Below, one piece after another: positions 1-7,972 of a stretch of DNA of 38,578 nt. The position numbers and the translations under genes are program-made. This DNA is from an uncultured Oscillospiraceae bacterium (GTDB lineage: Bacteria > Bacillota > Clostridia > Oscillospirales > Ruminococcaceae): contig CAKSKU010000022.1 in assembly GCA_934465295.1 (NCBI GenBank), positions 1 to 38,578 on the forward strand, in the 5' to 3' direction. The notes under the pieces were generated by a model. The model was not told where the DNA came from and did not search any database. It saw only the letters and a program-made list of their open reading frames with translations. Every line of letters starts with the position of its first letter. The first letter of the stretch is position 1.

Positions 1-65
1 TTCAAATCCACTCACTTCGTTCGCAGATTTTCGCTTCAAGGATAGATTTTTGAGGAAAATAGTAT

Positions 66-140
66 GGCGCAATTCACATTATTGGTTTTACGGAACTGAT
101 TTCTCATAGTTCTTTTTACCTATTTCGTGTGAATTGCGCC
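66..140. repeat. Core hairpin of the large element (copy I)
   Basis: A 75-bp imperfect palindrome with outer arms GGCGCAATTCACA and TGTGAATTGCGCC and an inner arm beginning GGTTTTACG. It is followed by TTTTTTT, so on the plus strand it could act as an intrinsic terminator. Ten further copies occur in the window. Confidence 0.85.
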
Positions 141-320
141 TTTTTTTGCTGTTACTGATTGCGCTTATTGCAACAAAGCACTTAGCCATAGTTTAGGGGA
201 TTTCGCTCTCTGCGGAGAGCGACAAGGTGGCTCTGCCCCCTTGACCCCTGCCACCCTTTGAAAAGCGTGGACGTAAACTTTAGTTGGCTTCGCAGTTCCG
301 ACAAATGTCATCTCTGCCAA

Positions 321-358
321 TAATTCCGCATTCCGAATTTCTAATTCCGAATTATTTT
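321..358. repeat. Heptamer array (AATTCGG/AATGCGG type)
   Basis: Degenerate tandem 7-mers of the form ATTCCGA / ATTCCGC (reverse of TCGGAAT / GCGGAAT). Similar arrays mark the outer ends of several large repeat copies and the 3' ends of several genes. Confidence 0.7.
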
Positions 359-391
359 TCAAAACCCCTTTTATTTTGCGGAATAGTATGT

Positions 392-397
392 TATAAT
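392..397 (+). promoter_or_regulatory. Putative -10 box for the small membrane peptide and flippase
   Basis: A perfect TATAAT lies about 35 bases before the start codon at 433. The -35 region 17 bases upstream (TTTTAT) is weak, so only the -10 box is well supported. Confidence 0.4.
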
Positions 398-432
398 AGA
401 TGTGTATTGACAAACGTAAGGAGGAAATTTTT

Positions 433-564
433 ATGAAGCTTACTCAGTCAAAAACTTTCTGGAGAGGTCTTTGGCTCGTTGCTGTCGCTATGGGCGGCGT
501 CGCTCTTGTCAAGGTGGCTTTCGAGATACTTAACCTCACAGATAAAAAATACATCGATCTTTAA
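433..564 (+). CDS. Small single-pass membrane peptide (43 aa), function unknown
   Basis: ATG at 433 is preceded by a strong AAGGAGG at 8-base spacing and the frame runs 43 codons to TAA. Residues about 10-32 are hydrophobic (FWRGLWLVAVAMGG and onward), followed by a short polar tail ending KKYIDL, which suggests one membrane segment. It ends 15 bases before the flippase start and probably shares its transcript. I do not recognise a family. The ribosome site, hydrophobic pattern and tight spacing argue that it is real; the short length leaves doubt. Confidence 0.65.
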   Translation: MKLTQSKTFWRGLWLVAVAMGGVALVKVAFEILNLTDKKYIDL

Positions 565-579
565 GGAGCTTTTTCTGCT

Positions 580-2001
580 ATGAATAAATATCAGAAGCTT
601 CTGAACAACACGCTCATCTTTGCAATAGGCACTTTCGGTTCAAAGCTTTTAAGCTTTATTCTCGTCCGCCTTTACACGGGCTGTATGACGACCGAGCAGT
701 ACGGCACGGCTGACCTGCTCTATCAGGCGGCGAACGTTATTTACCCTATTGTAACGCTCTCTATGGCGGATGCGCTTATCCGCTTCGGTATCGACAAGGC
801 TTATGACAACAAAAAGATCTACACCATTGCCCTGACGACGACGGCGGGCGGTCTTGCGGTGCTTTTGCTTTTCACGCCTTTGATAAACAGCCTTGAAGCG
901 TTCAAAGGATATGGTCTGCTGCTGTTCGTTTACTGCTTTTTCTCATCGTTCAAGCAGCTTGCGGCGAGCTTTGTCAGGGCGAGAGGGCTTGTAAAGCTTT
1001 TTGCTGTTGACGGAATTTTTTCTACATTAATAATAGTAGTGAGCAACCTTATCCTGCTGCTGAAATTCGACCTCGGCGTTACGGGATATGTCTGCTCGAT
1101 AATCATTTCGGACGCGCTCTCGCTTTTGGGACTTATCGTTATATCGGAGCTTTACAAATTCTTCGATATAAAGTCGCTCGACAAGTCGCTTTTCAAAGAG
1201 ATAATCAAATATTCGCTTCCGCTCGTTCCGACCTATATTTTATGGTGGATAACCTCCGCTTCGGACAGATATTTCGTCATTGCAATGGTGAGCAGTGCGG
1301 AAAACGGCATTTACAGTGCGGCGCACAAGATACCGACCCTGCTTTTGCTCGTGACGACGCTGTTCTATCAGGCCTGGCAGATGTCCGCCATCGAAAACAA
1401 GGACGACAGAGACCTTTCGGGCTACTACAAGCAGGTCTACGGTGCTTATTCCTCGCTGCTGTTCATTGCGGCGGCAGGACTTATAATGATCGTAAAGCCT
1501 TTCACCTATATCCTCGTTGACAATGACCCCGAAAAGAACTTCGTTTTCGGTTACCACTACACCCCGATACTTATTATAGCGATGATATTCCAGTGCCTTT
1601 GCCAGTTCCTTTCGAGCATATACAATGTTCGCAAGAAGTCGGTGAACTCAATGGTTACGAGCATCGTTGCGGCAGTTGTGAATATCGTGCTCGATATCCT
1701 GCTCATACCCCGTCTTGGTGCTTACGGAGCGGCTATCGCAACAATGACGGCATATTTCGCCTGCTTTATGGTACGTGTTTTCGACACGAGAAGCTATGTG
1801 AAATTCCCGATAAACTGGTTCAAGATGATCGTTAATATTATCGTTGTCGGATATATGGCTATCGTTGCCATTACCGAGCCGAAGGCTGAATATGTTCAGC
1901 TTATCGTACTGTTCATCTCAGCAGCCGTATTCAATTTTGACGCAGTTTTAAGCACGCTCAGAAACTTTATCACAGTAAAAAGAAAGAAAAAAGTCAGATA
2001 A
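580..2001 (+). CDS. Polysaccharide/oligosaccharide flippase (MOP/Wzx superfamily)
   Basis: A 473-aa protein with about 12-14 hydrophobic segments along its length and no signal peptide, matching the size of Wzx/polysaccharide-biosynthesis exporters of the MATE-MOP superfamily. The N-terminus (NNTLIFAIGTFGSKLLSF) is the typical first helix, which in this family contributes to the substrate cavity. Members flip undecaprenyl-linked glycans across the membrane for capsule, teichoic acid or exopolysaccharide assembly. No glycosyltransferases are adjacent, so the substrate cannot be inferred. It follows the small membrane peptide closely and is followed by a long hairpin at 2031-2101 that could end the transcript. 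MurJ or SpoVB paralogues are the main alternative assignments. Confidence 0.85.
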   Translation: MNKYQKLLNNTLIFAIGTFGSKLLSFILVRLYTGCMTTEQYGTADLLYQAANVIYPIVTLSMADALIRFGIDKAYDNKKIYTIALTTTAGGLAVLLLFTPLINSLEAFKGYGLLLFVYCFFSSFKQLAASFVRARGLVKLFAVDGIFSTLIIVVSNLILLLKFDLGVTGYVCSIIISDALSLLGLIVISELYKFFDIKSLDKSLFKEIIKYSLPLVPTYILWWITSASDRYFVIAMVSSAENGIYSAAHKIPTLLLLVTTLFYQAWQMSAIENKDDRDLSGYYKQVYGAYSSLLFIAAAGLIMIVKPFTYILVDNDPEKNFVFGYHYTPILIIAMIFQCLCQFLSSIYNVRKKSVNSMVTSIVAAVVNIVLDILLIPRLGAYGAAIATMTAYFACFMVRVFDTRSYVKFPINWFKMIVNIIVVGYMAIVAITEPKAEYVQLIVLFISAAVFNFDAVLSTLRNFITVKRKKKVR

Positions 2002-2030
2002 GGACGTTACCTTTATACAAATTTTTAAAC

Positions 2031-2101
2031 TGAAAGTGTACAAAAAATCAAGCAAAATCTCGAATAAATGGATTTTGCGCCGATTTTTTGTCTACACTTT
2101 G
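2031..2101. repeat. MITE-related hairpin between the flippase and alpha-galactosidase genes
   Basis: Nearly the whole 70-bp stretch folds into one hairpin: AAAGTGTAcAAAAAATC at the left pairs with GATTTTTTGTctACACTTT at the right. The inner part (AAAAAATCAAGC, then CGAATA, then GGATTT and GCGC) matches the middle of the 100-bp MITEs at 19329 and 38150, but the outer ends differ. It may also serve as the flippase terminator. Confidence 0.6.
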
Positions 2102-2136
2102 ATTAAAAATTAGTATTATTTACGGAGGAAAAATCT

Positions 2137-4404
2137 ATGGCAGCAGAAAACATAAAAGTACAGCCCTTGAACAAGGTCTATTCTCGCTATGTATGGCAGA
2201 CGAACTCCAACGAGGACTTCACCGAGGATATGACCCTGTTCACTCTTCAGGCAAAGAACACCACCTACGCTTTCGCAGCACTTGAAAGCGGACTTCTTGC
2301 CCACGTTTATTTCGGCAAAAAGGTCGAGGACGATGACCTTTCCTACCTGCTCGCACTTGACAGAAATCCTTGGACGCTCAAAGTCAATGCCCGTGATGCA
2401 GGAACTGTAATGGACTCAACTCCTTTTGAATACCCTTGCCACGGTCTCGGCGACTACCGTGAACCTTGCCTTATGGTAATGGACAACGCAGGAATGTCCA
2501 CCTGCGATCTTCGCTATGTTTCGCACAAGGTCTACGGCGGAAAGCCCAAGATCGAAACGGCTGACGGCTTTATCCCTGCAACCTTTGCAGATGAAAACGA
2601 AGCTACAACGCTTGAAATCACCTGCGTTGACAAGGTGAGCGGACTTGAAGCAACGCTTATCTACACAGCATTCAAGGACCTTGATGTTATCACCCGAAGC
2701 GTCCGCCTTAAGAACAACGGCAGCGAGAGCATCAACATCAGACGTGTTCTTTCCGCCTGCGTTGACTTTGAATCTTCCGATTATGATCTTATCACCCTCA
2801 ACGGCTCATGGGCAAGAGAAAGAGCCATCGAACGCTCGCATCTCCACCACGGCAAACAGGGCGTTGACTCCGTAAAGGGCGAATCTTCGCACCAGAACAA
2901 CCCGTTCTGCGCTCTCGTTTCACCCAACGCTGACGAGGATATCGGCGAAGCTTTCGGCTTCAACCTCGTTTACAGCGGAAACTTCTTCCTCCAGGCAGAA
3001 GTCACACAGCATAAGCACACACGCTTTGTAATGGGCATCAACCACTTCGACTTCAACTGGCTTCTTGAAAAGGGCGAAGAATTCGCAGCGCCCGAAGTTG
3101 TAATGGTCCACTCCTCGAACGGTATCGGCGAAATGTCGAGAACCTTCCATGACCTTTACAGACAGCACCTCATCAGAGGCGAATACAAGGACAAACGCCG
3201 CCCGATACTCATCAACAACTGGGAAGCTACCTACTTCAACTTCAACACGGAAAAGCTCATCGATATTGCAAAGCAGGCTTCACAGCTCGGCATTGAGATG
3301 CTCGTTATGGACGACGGTTGGTTCGGTCACAGAGATTCCGACAACAGCTCGCTCGGCGACTGGTTCGTATACGAAAAGAAGATAAACGGCGGCTTGAAGC
3401 ACCTCGTTGACGAAGTAAACAAGCTCGGAATGAAGTTCGGCATATGGTTTGAACCCGAGATGATCTCGCCCGACAGCGAGCTTTACAAGGCTCACCCCGA
3501 CTGGGCTATCCAGATAAAGGGCAGACCGATGTCAATGTCCCGTGAGCAGTACGTTCTTGACTACTCCAACAAGGAGGTCCGTGACTATATCTACGGACTT
3601 ATGAAGAAAGTCCTCGACAGTGCGAACATCGAGTACATCAAGTGGGATATGAACAGACAGCTTACCGAAGTCGGCTCGACATATCTCCCCGCAAACCGTC
3701 AGCGTGAGCTTTGGCACAGATATGTTCTCGGCGTTTATGACGTTATGAACCGCCTTACGACCGATTATCCGCACATTCTCCTTGAAAACTGCTCGGGCGG
3801 CGGCGCAAGATTCGATGCAGGTATGCTCTACTTCTCGCCGCAGATCTGGTGCTCCGATGACACGGACGCTATCGAACGTCTGAAGATACAGCACGGCACT
3901 TCGATGTGCTACCCTGCTTCCGCAATGGGTGCGCACGTTTCCGACTGCCCCAATCACACCGTCGGCAGAACAACTCCTTTCGCTACGAGAGGCGACGTTG
4001 CAATGGTCGGAACATTCGGCTATGAGCTTGATGTTACAAGAATTCCACAGGAGGACAGAGACGCTATCCCCGGTCAGATCGCAGAATTCAACAAATACAA
4101 CCACATTATCCGCACAGGCGACCAGTACCGCATCGGAAATATGTTCAGGGACACGACCTGGGACGCTTGGATATTCGTTGAAAAGGACAAGTCCGAAGCT
4201 ATATTCACATTCGTTCAGGTACTCGGCAGACCGAACTTCCCTGCAAGACGCATTAAGCTCAAGGGGCTTGACGAAAATGCTCGCTACAAGAACGAGCAGA
4301 CGGGCGAAGTCCACAGCGGTTCTGCACTTATGAACGCAGGGATCATCGTCCCCGTTGACGGCGATTTCAAGTCGGTGAAGTATCATTTCATCAAGGTTCA
4401 GTAA
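2137..4404 (+). CDS. Alpha-galactosidase, GH36 family
   Basis: A 755-aa enzyme of the GH36 size class (about 730 aa), releasing terminal alpha-1,6-galactose from raffinose-family oligosaccharides or galactomannan. The N-terminal half is the beta-sandwich and the TIM barrel follows. Asp504 in the KWDMNR motif fits the catalytic nucleophile. Asp574 in the CSDDTD motif, 70 residues later as in characterised bacterial GH36 enzymes, fits the acid/base. Other family signatures are MVMDDGWFG, GIWFEPEMISPDS and ENCSGGG. There is no signal peptide, so it acts in the cytoplasm on imported sugars. ATG at 2137 follows GGAGG. It is monocistronic, ending at a hairpin shared with convergent mazF. The galactokinase at 23.9 kb could take up the released galactose. 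Confidence 0.95.
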   Translation: MAAENIKVQPLNKVYSRYVWQTNSNEDFTEDMTLFTLQAKNTTYAFAALESGLLAHVYFGKKVEDDDLSYLLALDRNPWTLKVNARDAGTVMDSTPFEYPCHGLGDYREPCLMVMDNAGMSTCDLRYVSHKVYGGKPKIETADGFIPATFADENEATTLEITCVDKVSGLEATLIYTAFKDLDVITRSVRLKNNGSESINIRRVLSACVDFESSDYDLITLNGSWARERAIERSHLHHGKQGVDSVKGESSHQNNPFCALVSPNADEDIGEAFGFNLVYSGNFFLQAEVTQHKHTRFVMGINHFDFNWLLEKGEEFAAPEVVMVHSSNGIGEMSRTFHDLYRQHLIRGEYKDKRRPILINNWEATYFNFNTEKLIDIAKQASQLGIEMLVMDDGWFGHRDSDNSSLGDWFVYEKKINGGLKHLVDEVNKLGMKFGIWFEPEMISPDSELYKAHPDWAIQIKGRPMSMSREQYVLDYSNKEVRDYIYGLMKKVLDSANIEYIKWDMNRQLTEVGSTYLPANRQRELWHRYVLGVYDVMNRLTTDYPHILLENCSGGGARFDAGMLYFSPQIWCSDDTDAIERLKIQHGTSMCYPASAMGAHVSDCPNHTVGRTTPFATRGDVAMVGTFGYELDVTRIPQEDRDAIPGQIAEFNKYNHIIRTGDQYRIGNMFRDTTWDAWIFVEKDKSEAIFTFVQVLGRPNFPARRIKLKGLDENARYKNEQTGEVHSGSALMNAGIIVPVDGDFKSVKYHFIKVQ

Positions 4405-4410
4405 AAAATA

Positions 4411-4438
4411 ATATCCTCAGAGTAATATCTGAGGATAT
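4411..4438. terminator. Bidirectional terminator between alpha-galactosidase and mazF
   Basis: Perfect 10-bp stem ATATCCTCAG / CTGAGGATAT with an 8-base loop, placed between two convergent stop codons. An A-run precedes it, so it gives a U-tract on the minus-strand transcript; the plus side is less U-rich. Confidence 0.75.
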
Positions 4439-4460
4439 CGATACACTTTGTAAATAAATT

Positions 4461-4811
4461 CTATTGCGTATCAAGTCCGAAGCTTATGGAAAGGGCGTTG
4501 TTTATCCTCGACATTGACGGTCGGTCAAGCTCGCCCATTCTCTCTTTAAGGCGCTTTTTGTCAATGGTCCGTATCTGTTCGAGCAGCACAACGCTGTCCT
4601 TGGAAAGTCCGCAGGTCGCAGCGTTTATCCCGATATGGGTCGGCAGCTTCGATTTGTCCTGACGGCTCGTTATTGCGGCTGCGATAACGGTCGGACTGTG
4701 GCTGTTGCCGATGTCGTTCTGAACGATAAGTACGGGACGGACTCCGCCCTGCTCCGAACCGACAACGGGACTCAGATCGGCGTAATAGATTTCTCCCCTT
4801 CTGACTGTCAC
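4461..4811 (-). CDS. mazF: MazF/EndoA-type mRNA interferase (orphan toxin)
   Basis: A 116-aa protein, exactly the length of Bacillus EndoA. The fold signature is clear: RRGEIYYADLSPVVGSEQGGVRPVLI, then VIAAAITS, then SKDSVVLLEQIRTIDKKRL. Arg25 and Thr48 align with the catalytic Arg25 and Thr48 of EndoA. The enzyme cuts single-stranded mRNA at a short motif; the motif cannot be read from sequence. I chose GTG at 4811 because AGGAG lies 10 bases upstream and the protein then begins MTVRRGEIY as in homologues; the longer frame adds 20 residues without family resemblance. No MazE-like antitoxin gene lies next to it, which is unusual: in Firmicutes it normally follows mazE or alr. Confidence 0.9.
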   Translation of the reverse strand: MTVRRGEIYYADLSPVVGSEQGGVRPVLIVQNDIGNSHSPTVIAAAITSRQDKSKLPTHIGINAATCGLSKDSVVLLEQIRTIDKKRLKERMGELDRPSMSRINNALSISFGLDTQ

Positions 4812-4957
4812 TTTTAAACAACTCCTGTTTATAAAATTTATTCTGTGATTATTATTTGCCCGAAAATGCAAAAATAATCATCGGGAAAGGAAAAATTCGG
4901 GGAGCAAGTTTTCCCACTATTATTATATGCAAAAAGCCATTGAAAGGAGATGCATAG

Positions 4958-5305
4958 ATGTCATTTAACCAAGAGACCTTTGACCTTATGTTAAAGCTTG
5001 CATTCGGAATGATCGGAATACTCCTTCTGATATGGCTCATAGCTGTATTCACTCCGAAGCTTGCAAAATTTGTCGACAAGACCTTCGGAAAAACAAAGAT
5101 AGACCCGGGTCCTTCCTCAATAACGCTTGAAAACGGCGAAAAATACACCGTAAAAAGCATTTTTGAGGGCGAAAAGCCTGCGGAAACGGCTGAAGAAGCT
5201 CCAAAAGCCGAAGAAAGGGCAGAGGAAGCTCCGAAAGCTGCCGAAAACGGCGAAAGCACCGAAAACAAAGAAGCTACCGAAAATATAAATAACGAAAAGG
5301 AATGA
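4958..5305 (+). CDS. Small membrane-anchored protein with acidic Ala/Glu-rich tail, unknown function
   Basis: A 115-aa protein with one hydrophobic segment at about residues 12-30 (LAFGMIGILLLIWLIAVF), a short basic stretch (PKLAKFVDKTFGKTK), and from about residue 70 a low-complexity tail of Glu, Ala, Lys, Pro and Asn. The start is supported by AAAGGAGA upstream. It ends 7 bases before proS and so is probably co-transcribed with it. The family is not recognised; the segment before the tail (GPSSITLENGEKYTVKSIFEG) looks like a small folded unit. No function is proposed. Confidence 0.75.
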   Translation: MSFNQETFDLMLKLAFGMIGILLLIWLIAVFTPKLAKFVDKTFGKTKIDPGPSSITLENGEKYTVKSIFEGEKPAETAEEAPKAEERAEEAPKAAENGESTENKEATENINNEKE

Positions 5306-5312
5306 TTTTTTT

Positions 5313-6758
5313 ATGGCAAAGGAAAAAAAGCTCGTTGAGCAGATCACCTCAATGGACGAGGACTTCGCTCAGTGGTACACCGACATCTGCAAAAAGGCAG
5401 AACTCATCGAATACACCTCTGTAAAGGGCTGTATGGTAATTCGCCCTTACGGCTATGCTATCTGGGAAAATATCCAGCGTATCCTTGACGGAATGTTCAA
5501 GGCAACGGGACACGAGAATGTTTGTATGCCTATGTTTATTCCCGAGAGCCTGCTCCAGAAGGAAAAAGACCACGTTGAGGGCTTTGCTCCCGAAGTTGCA
5601 TGGGTAACAATGGGCGGCAACGAAAAGCTCGAGGACAGACTTTGCGTTCGTCCTACTTCCGAAACGCTTTTCTGCGAACACTATTCCAACATTGTTCACT
5701 CCTACCGTGACCTTCCAAAGCTTTACAATCAGTGGGTATCAGTTGTAAGATGGGAAAAGACCACCCGTCCTTTCCTCCGTTCAAGAGAGTTCCTCTGGCA
5801 GGAGGGTCACACTATCCACGCTACCGCTGAGGAGGCTATCGAAGAAACAGAGCGTATGCTCAACGTTTATGCCGAATTCTGCGAAAAGTCGCTCGCAATG
5901 CCTGTTGTAAAGGGCAGAAAGACCGACAGCGACAAGTTCGCAGGCGCAGAGGCTACCTACGCTATCGAGGCTCTTATGCATGACGGAAAGGCGCTTCAGG
6001 CAGGTACTTCCCACTACTTCGGTGACGGCTTCGCAAGAGCATTCGACATTATGTACACCGACAAGGAAAACAAAAAGGTATATCCTCACCAGACCTCATG
6101 GGGCGTTACAACACGTCTTATCGGCGCAGTTATCATGACCCACGGCGACAACAGCGGACTTGTTCTTCCTCCTGCAGTTGCGCCCGTTCAGGCAGTTATC
6201 ATTCCTATCCAGCAGCACAAAGAGGGCGTTCTTGATATGGCAGATCAGGTCGCTCAGAAGCTCAAAGCCGCAGGCGTAAGAGTAAAGGTCGATGACAGCG
6301 ACAACTCGCCCGGCTGGAAGTTCTCCGAATATGAAATGAAGGGCGTTCCTGTAAGAATCGAACTCGGACCCAAGGATATCGAGAACGACAAGTGCGTTGT
6401 ATGCACACGTTACAACGGTGAAAAGAAAGACGTTGCTCTTGAAAACGTTGTTGAAACCATTACAGCAATGCTCGAAAAGGATATCCCCGAGGGAATGCTT
6501 GCCAAGGCTCTTGAAAATCGTGAAAAGCATACCTACTCCTGCACAAGCCTTGACGGGATCAAGGAAGCTCTTGAAAAGAACGGTGACGGCTTCGTAAAGG
6601 CAATGTGGTGCGGCGAAGAAGAATGCGAGGACAAGGTAAAGGAACTCACGGGCGTTGGCTCGAGATGTATCCCATTCGCACAGGAGAACCTTTCCGACAA
6701 GTGCGTATGCTGCGGCAAGCCGGCTAAGAAAATGGTTTACTGGGGAAAAGCGTATTGA
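5313..6758 (+). CDS. proS: Prolyl-tRNA synthetase, short archaeal/eukaryal-type
   Basis: A 481-aa class II synthetase that charges tRNA-Pro. Motif 2 is visible as VVRWEKTTRPFLRSREFLWQEGHT and motif 3 in HQTSWGVTTRLIGAVIMTHGDNSGLVLPP. The anticodon-binding domain follows. The C-terminal extension carries Cys residues (MWCGEEEC and KCVCCGKP) and ends in Tyr, as in the zinc-containing archaeal/eukaryal-like class. The long editing insertion of the roughly 570-aa bacterial-type ProRS is absent. Such enzymes mischarge alanine or cysteine and usually rely on free-standing deacylases; a YbaK/ProX protein is encoded at 20.46 kb. Ribosome site AAAAGGA precedes the ATG. Confidence 0.95.
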   Translation: MAKEKKLVEQITSMDEDFAQWYTDICKKAELIEYTSVKGCMVIRPYGYAIWENIQRILDGMFKATGHENVCMPMFIPESLLQKEKDHVEGFAPEVAWVTMGGNEKLEDRLCVRPTSETLFCEHYSNIVHSYRDLPKLYNQWVSVVRWEKTTRPFLRSREFLWQEGHTIHATAEEAIEETERMLNVYAEFCEKSLAMPVVKGRKTDSDKFAGAEATYAIEALMHDGKALQAGTSHYFGDGFARAFDIMYTDKENKKVYPHQTSWGVTTRLIGAVIMTHGDNSGLVLPPAVAPVQAVIIPIQQHKEGVLDMADQVAQKLKAAGVRVKVDDSDNSPGWKFSEYEMKGVPVRIELGPKDIENDKCVVCTRYNGEKKDVALENVVETITAMLEKDIPEGMLAKALENREKHTYSCTSLDGIKEALEKNGDGFVKAMWCGEEECEDKVKELTGVGSRCIPFAQENLSDKCVCCGKPAKKMVYWGKAY

Positions 6759-6760
6759 TT

Positions 6761-6811
6761 TAATTCGGAATTCGGAATGCGGAATTATTTTAATGCGTAA
6801 TTCGTAATTTT
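6761..6811. repeat. Heptamer array after proS
   Basis: Tandem AATTCGG / AATGCGG units followed by TAATGCG / TAATTCG units, starting three bases after the proS stop codon. Confidence 0.75.
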
Positions 6812-6835
6812 TATGTTTCGTGAATTGGTTTTACC

Positions 6836-6861
6836 GTAGGGGCGGATTCTATATCCGCCCG
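6836..6861 (+). repeat. GTAG-headed REP-like palindrome
   Basis: GTAG followed by GGGCGGAT, a short loop and ATCCGCCC. The GTAG head next to a hairpin is the hallmark of REP sequences recognised by RAYT transposases, and a RAYT gene lies at 34.9 kb. Confidence 0.65.
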
Positions 6862-6946
6862 TTTTCGGATATTCTATTTTTGTGATATGATTTCACAAAC
6901 GGGACGTTTTGCCCCACAAATTTTGACAATCAAGGAAAAAATAAAA

Positions 6947-7285
6947 ATGGACAAAGAAACTCTTTTTGACAGGTTCGACACGGGATTAAAGGTTCGGCTT
7001 TCGGGGAATATCCTCACTTTGATATGTATTCTTCTGCGGATATTCGTTTTCCCGAACTCCGTTTCGCCGCTGCTGACGCTTATTCCGCTCGTTATCGGCT
7101 ATATAATGGCGCTTTTCATCTCGGCTGTTGTGACGAACGATGACGGTGAGGAGATACCTGCGGACAAATACGCCGATTACTTCGATGAATTTGAGGCGCA
7201 GCACAAAAAGCTCGGCAGTTTTTTATCCGCAACGTCGTTCATCTATATTGTTGTATCGGTTTTTCTTACTGTTACAAGATCGTGA
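6947..7285 (+). CDS. Small membrane protein (112 aa), unknown function
   Basis: The frame is open further upstream, but ATG at 6947 has AAGGA about 10 bases before it and starts a sensible protein (MDKETLFDRFDTGLKVRLSG). Hydrophobic segments lie at about residues 20-35, 40-60 and 93-110, suggesting three membrane passes with an acidic loop between the second and third (DDGEEIPADKYADYFDEFE). It ends 9 bases before the lipoprotein gene, so the two are probably co-transcribed. No family is recognised. Confidence 0.7.
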   Translation: MDKETLFDRFDTGLKVRLSGNILTLICILLRIFVFPNSVSPLLTLIPLVIGYIMALFISAVVTNDDGEEIPADKYADYFDEFEAQHKKLGSFLSATSFIYIVVSVFLTVTRS

Positions 7286-7294
7286 GGAGCTGCT

Positions 7295-7972
7295 ATGAAA
7301 ACTTCAAAAAAACTTATCCTTATGCTTTCGCTTGTCCTCACGGCTCTGATGCTGACCGCCTGCGGAAAGCAGGAGCTTGTCGGCTGTGACAGGGTGGAAG
7401 CCCTGCGTTCGGCTGCCGAGGGCTACGAAAGCGCAAGCTATATCATCACAAATCTCACGAGCGGCGAAGTAGAGCAGACCTTTACCTTTATGTATAACCC
7501 GGACGATTCGCAGACCTATTACTGCGAGGGTTACGACACTGAGGGTTACTATGCCGAGTACAGCAACGGCAAGGAGCTTTTCCGTGAGCGTGACGGAGTT
7601 GGTTCGGCTGTTTCATCGAATGCAGACGACTATGTTTCCTACACGAAGAAAAAGCCGCACCCATATTCCACGGGGCAGCTTTTCTTCTACATCAACGGCT
7701 ATGTTTCTTCCGCGGAGGAAACGACCGACGATGAGGGAAACACTCTTTATATCTATCAGTATGACACCGAGCGTCTCAACAAGGATATGAAAACGAATAT
7801 GGACGCATTTGCGACCTCCTACGCCTTTGACAGCGAGGGCAATTTCGTTTATTTCCGCCAGACGAATTCGGGCAGCGACGGCAGCTATGCCTATGAGATA
7901 ACGCTCGAAAACGTAAACGGCATAACCTCTGTCGACAACCCTATCACAATAGGTTCTCAAACCACAGAATAA
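7295..7972 (+). CDS. Predicted lipoprotein (225 aa), unknown function
   Basis: The N-terminus is a clear lipoprotein signal: MKTSKKL, a hydrophobic stretch, then LTAC with Cys23 as the lipidated residue. The mature part is rich in Tyr, Ser, Glu and Asp and looks all-beta (repeated short segments such as QTYYCEGYDTEGYYAEYSNG and YAFDSEGNFVYFRQ), similar in style to LolA/LppX-like or DUF-type lipoproteins, but I cannot assign a family. It would be anchored on the outer face of the membrane. Its 3' end overlaps the possible minus-strand ORF at 7944-8150. Confidence 0.8.
   Translation: MKTSKKLILMLSLVLTALMLTACGKQELVGCDRVEALRSAAEGYESASYIITNLTSGEVEQTFTFMYNPDDSQTYYCEGYDTEGYYAEYSNGKELFRERDGVGSAVSSNADDYVSYTKKKPHPYSTGQLFFYINGYVSSAEETTDDEGNTLYIYQYDTERLNKDMKTNMDAFATSYAFDSEGNFVYFRQTNSGSDGSYAYEITLENVNGITSVDNPITIGSQTTE

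Larger units (their letters stand above)
1..358 (-). repeat. Large palindromic intergenic element, copy I (right half; cut by window start)
   Basis: Only one half of the large repeat family is visible here; the other half lies outside the window. In order it holds the TTGAAGC-type hairpin (positions 1-42, truncated), the core hairpin at 66-140 with a T-tract after it, a stem with arms TCGCTCTC / GAGAGCGA at 203-222, a pair of G/C-rich hairpins at about 221-270, and a heptamer array at 321-358. The same order recurs, inverted, in the halves at 21.7, 25.2, 32.5 and 37.7 kb. There is no convincing coding sequence. This explains the gene-free stretch before position 433. Confidence 0.85.

Noticed and set aside
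3532..4386. A 284-aa minus-strand frame opposite the alpha-galactosidase gene
   Set aside because: It is a shadow of a strongly coding plus-strand gene with confirmed catalytic motifs; the antisense product resembles nothing and has no ribosome site.
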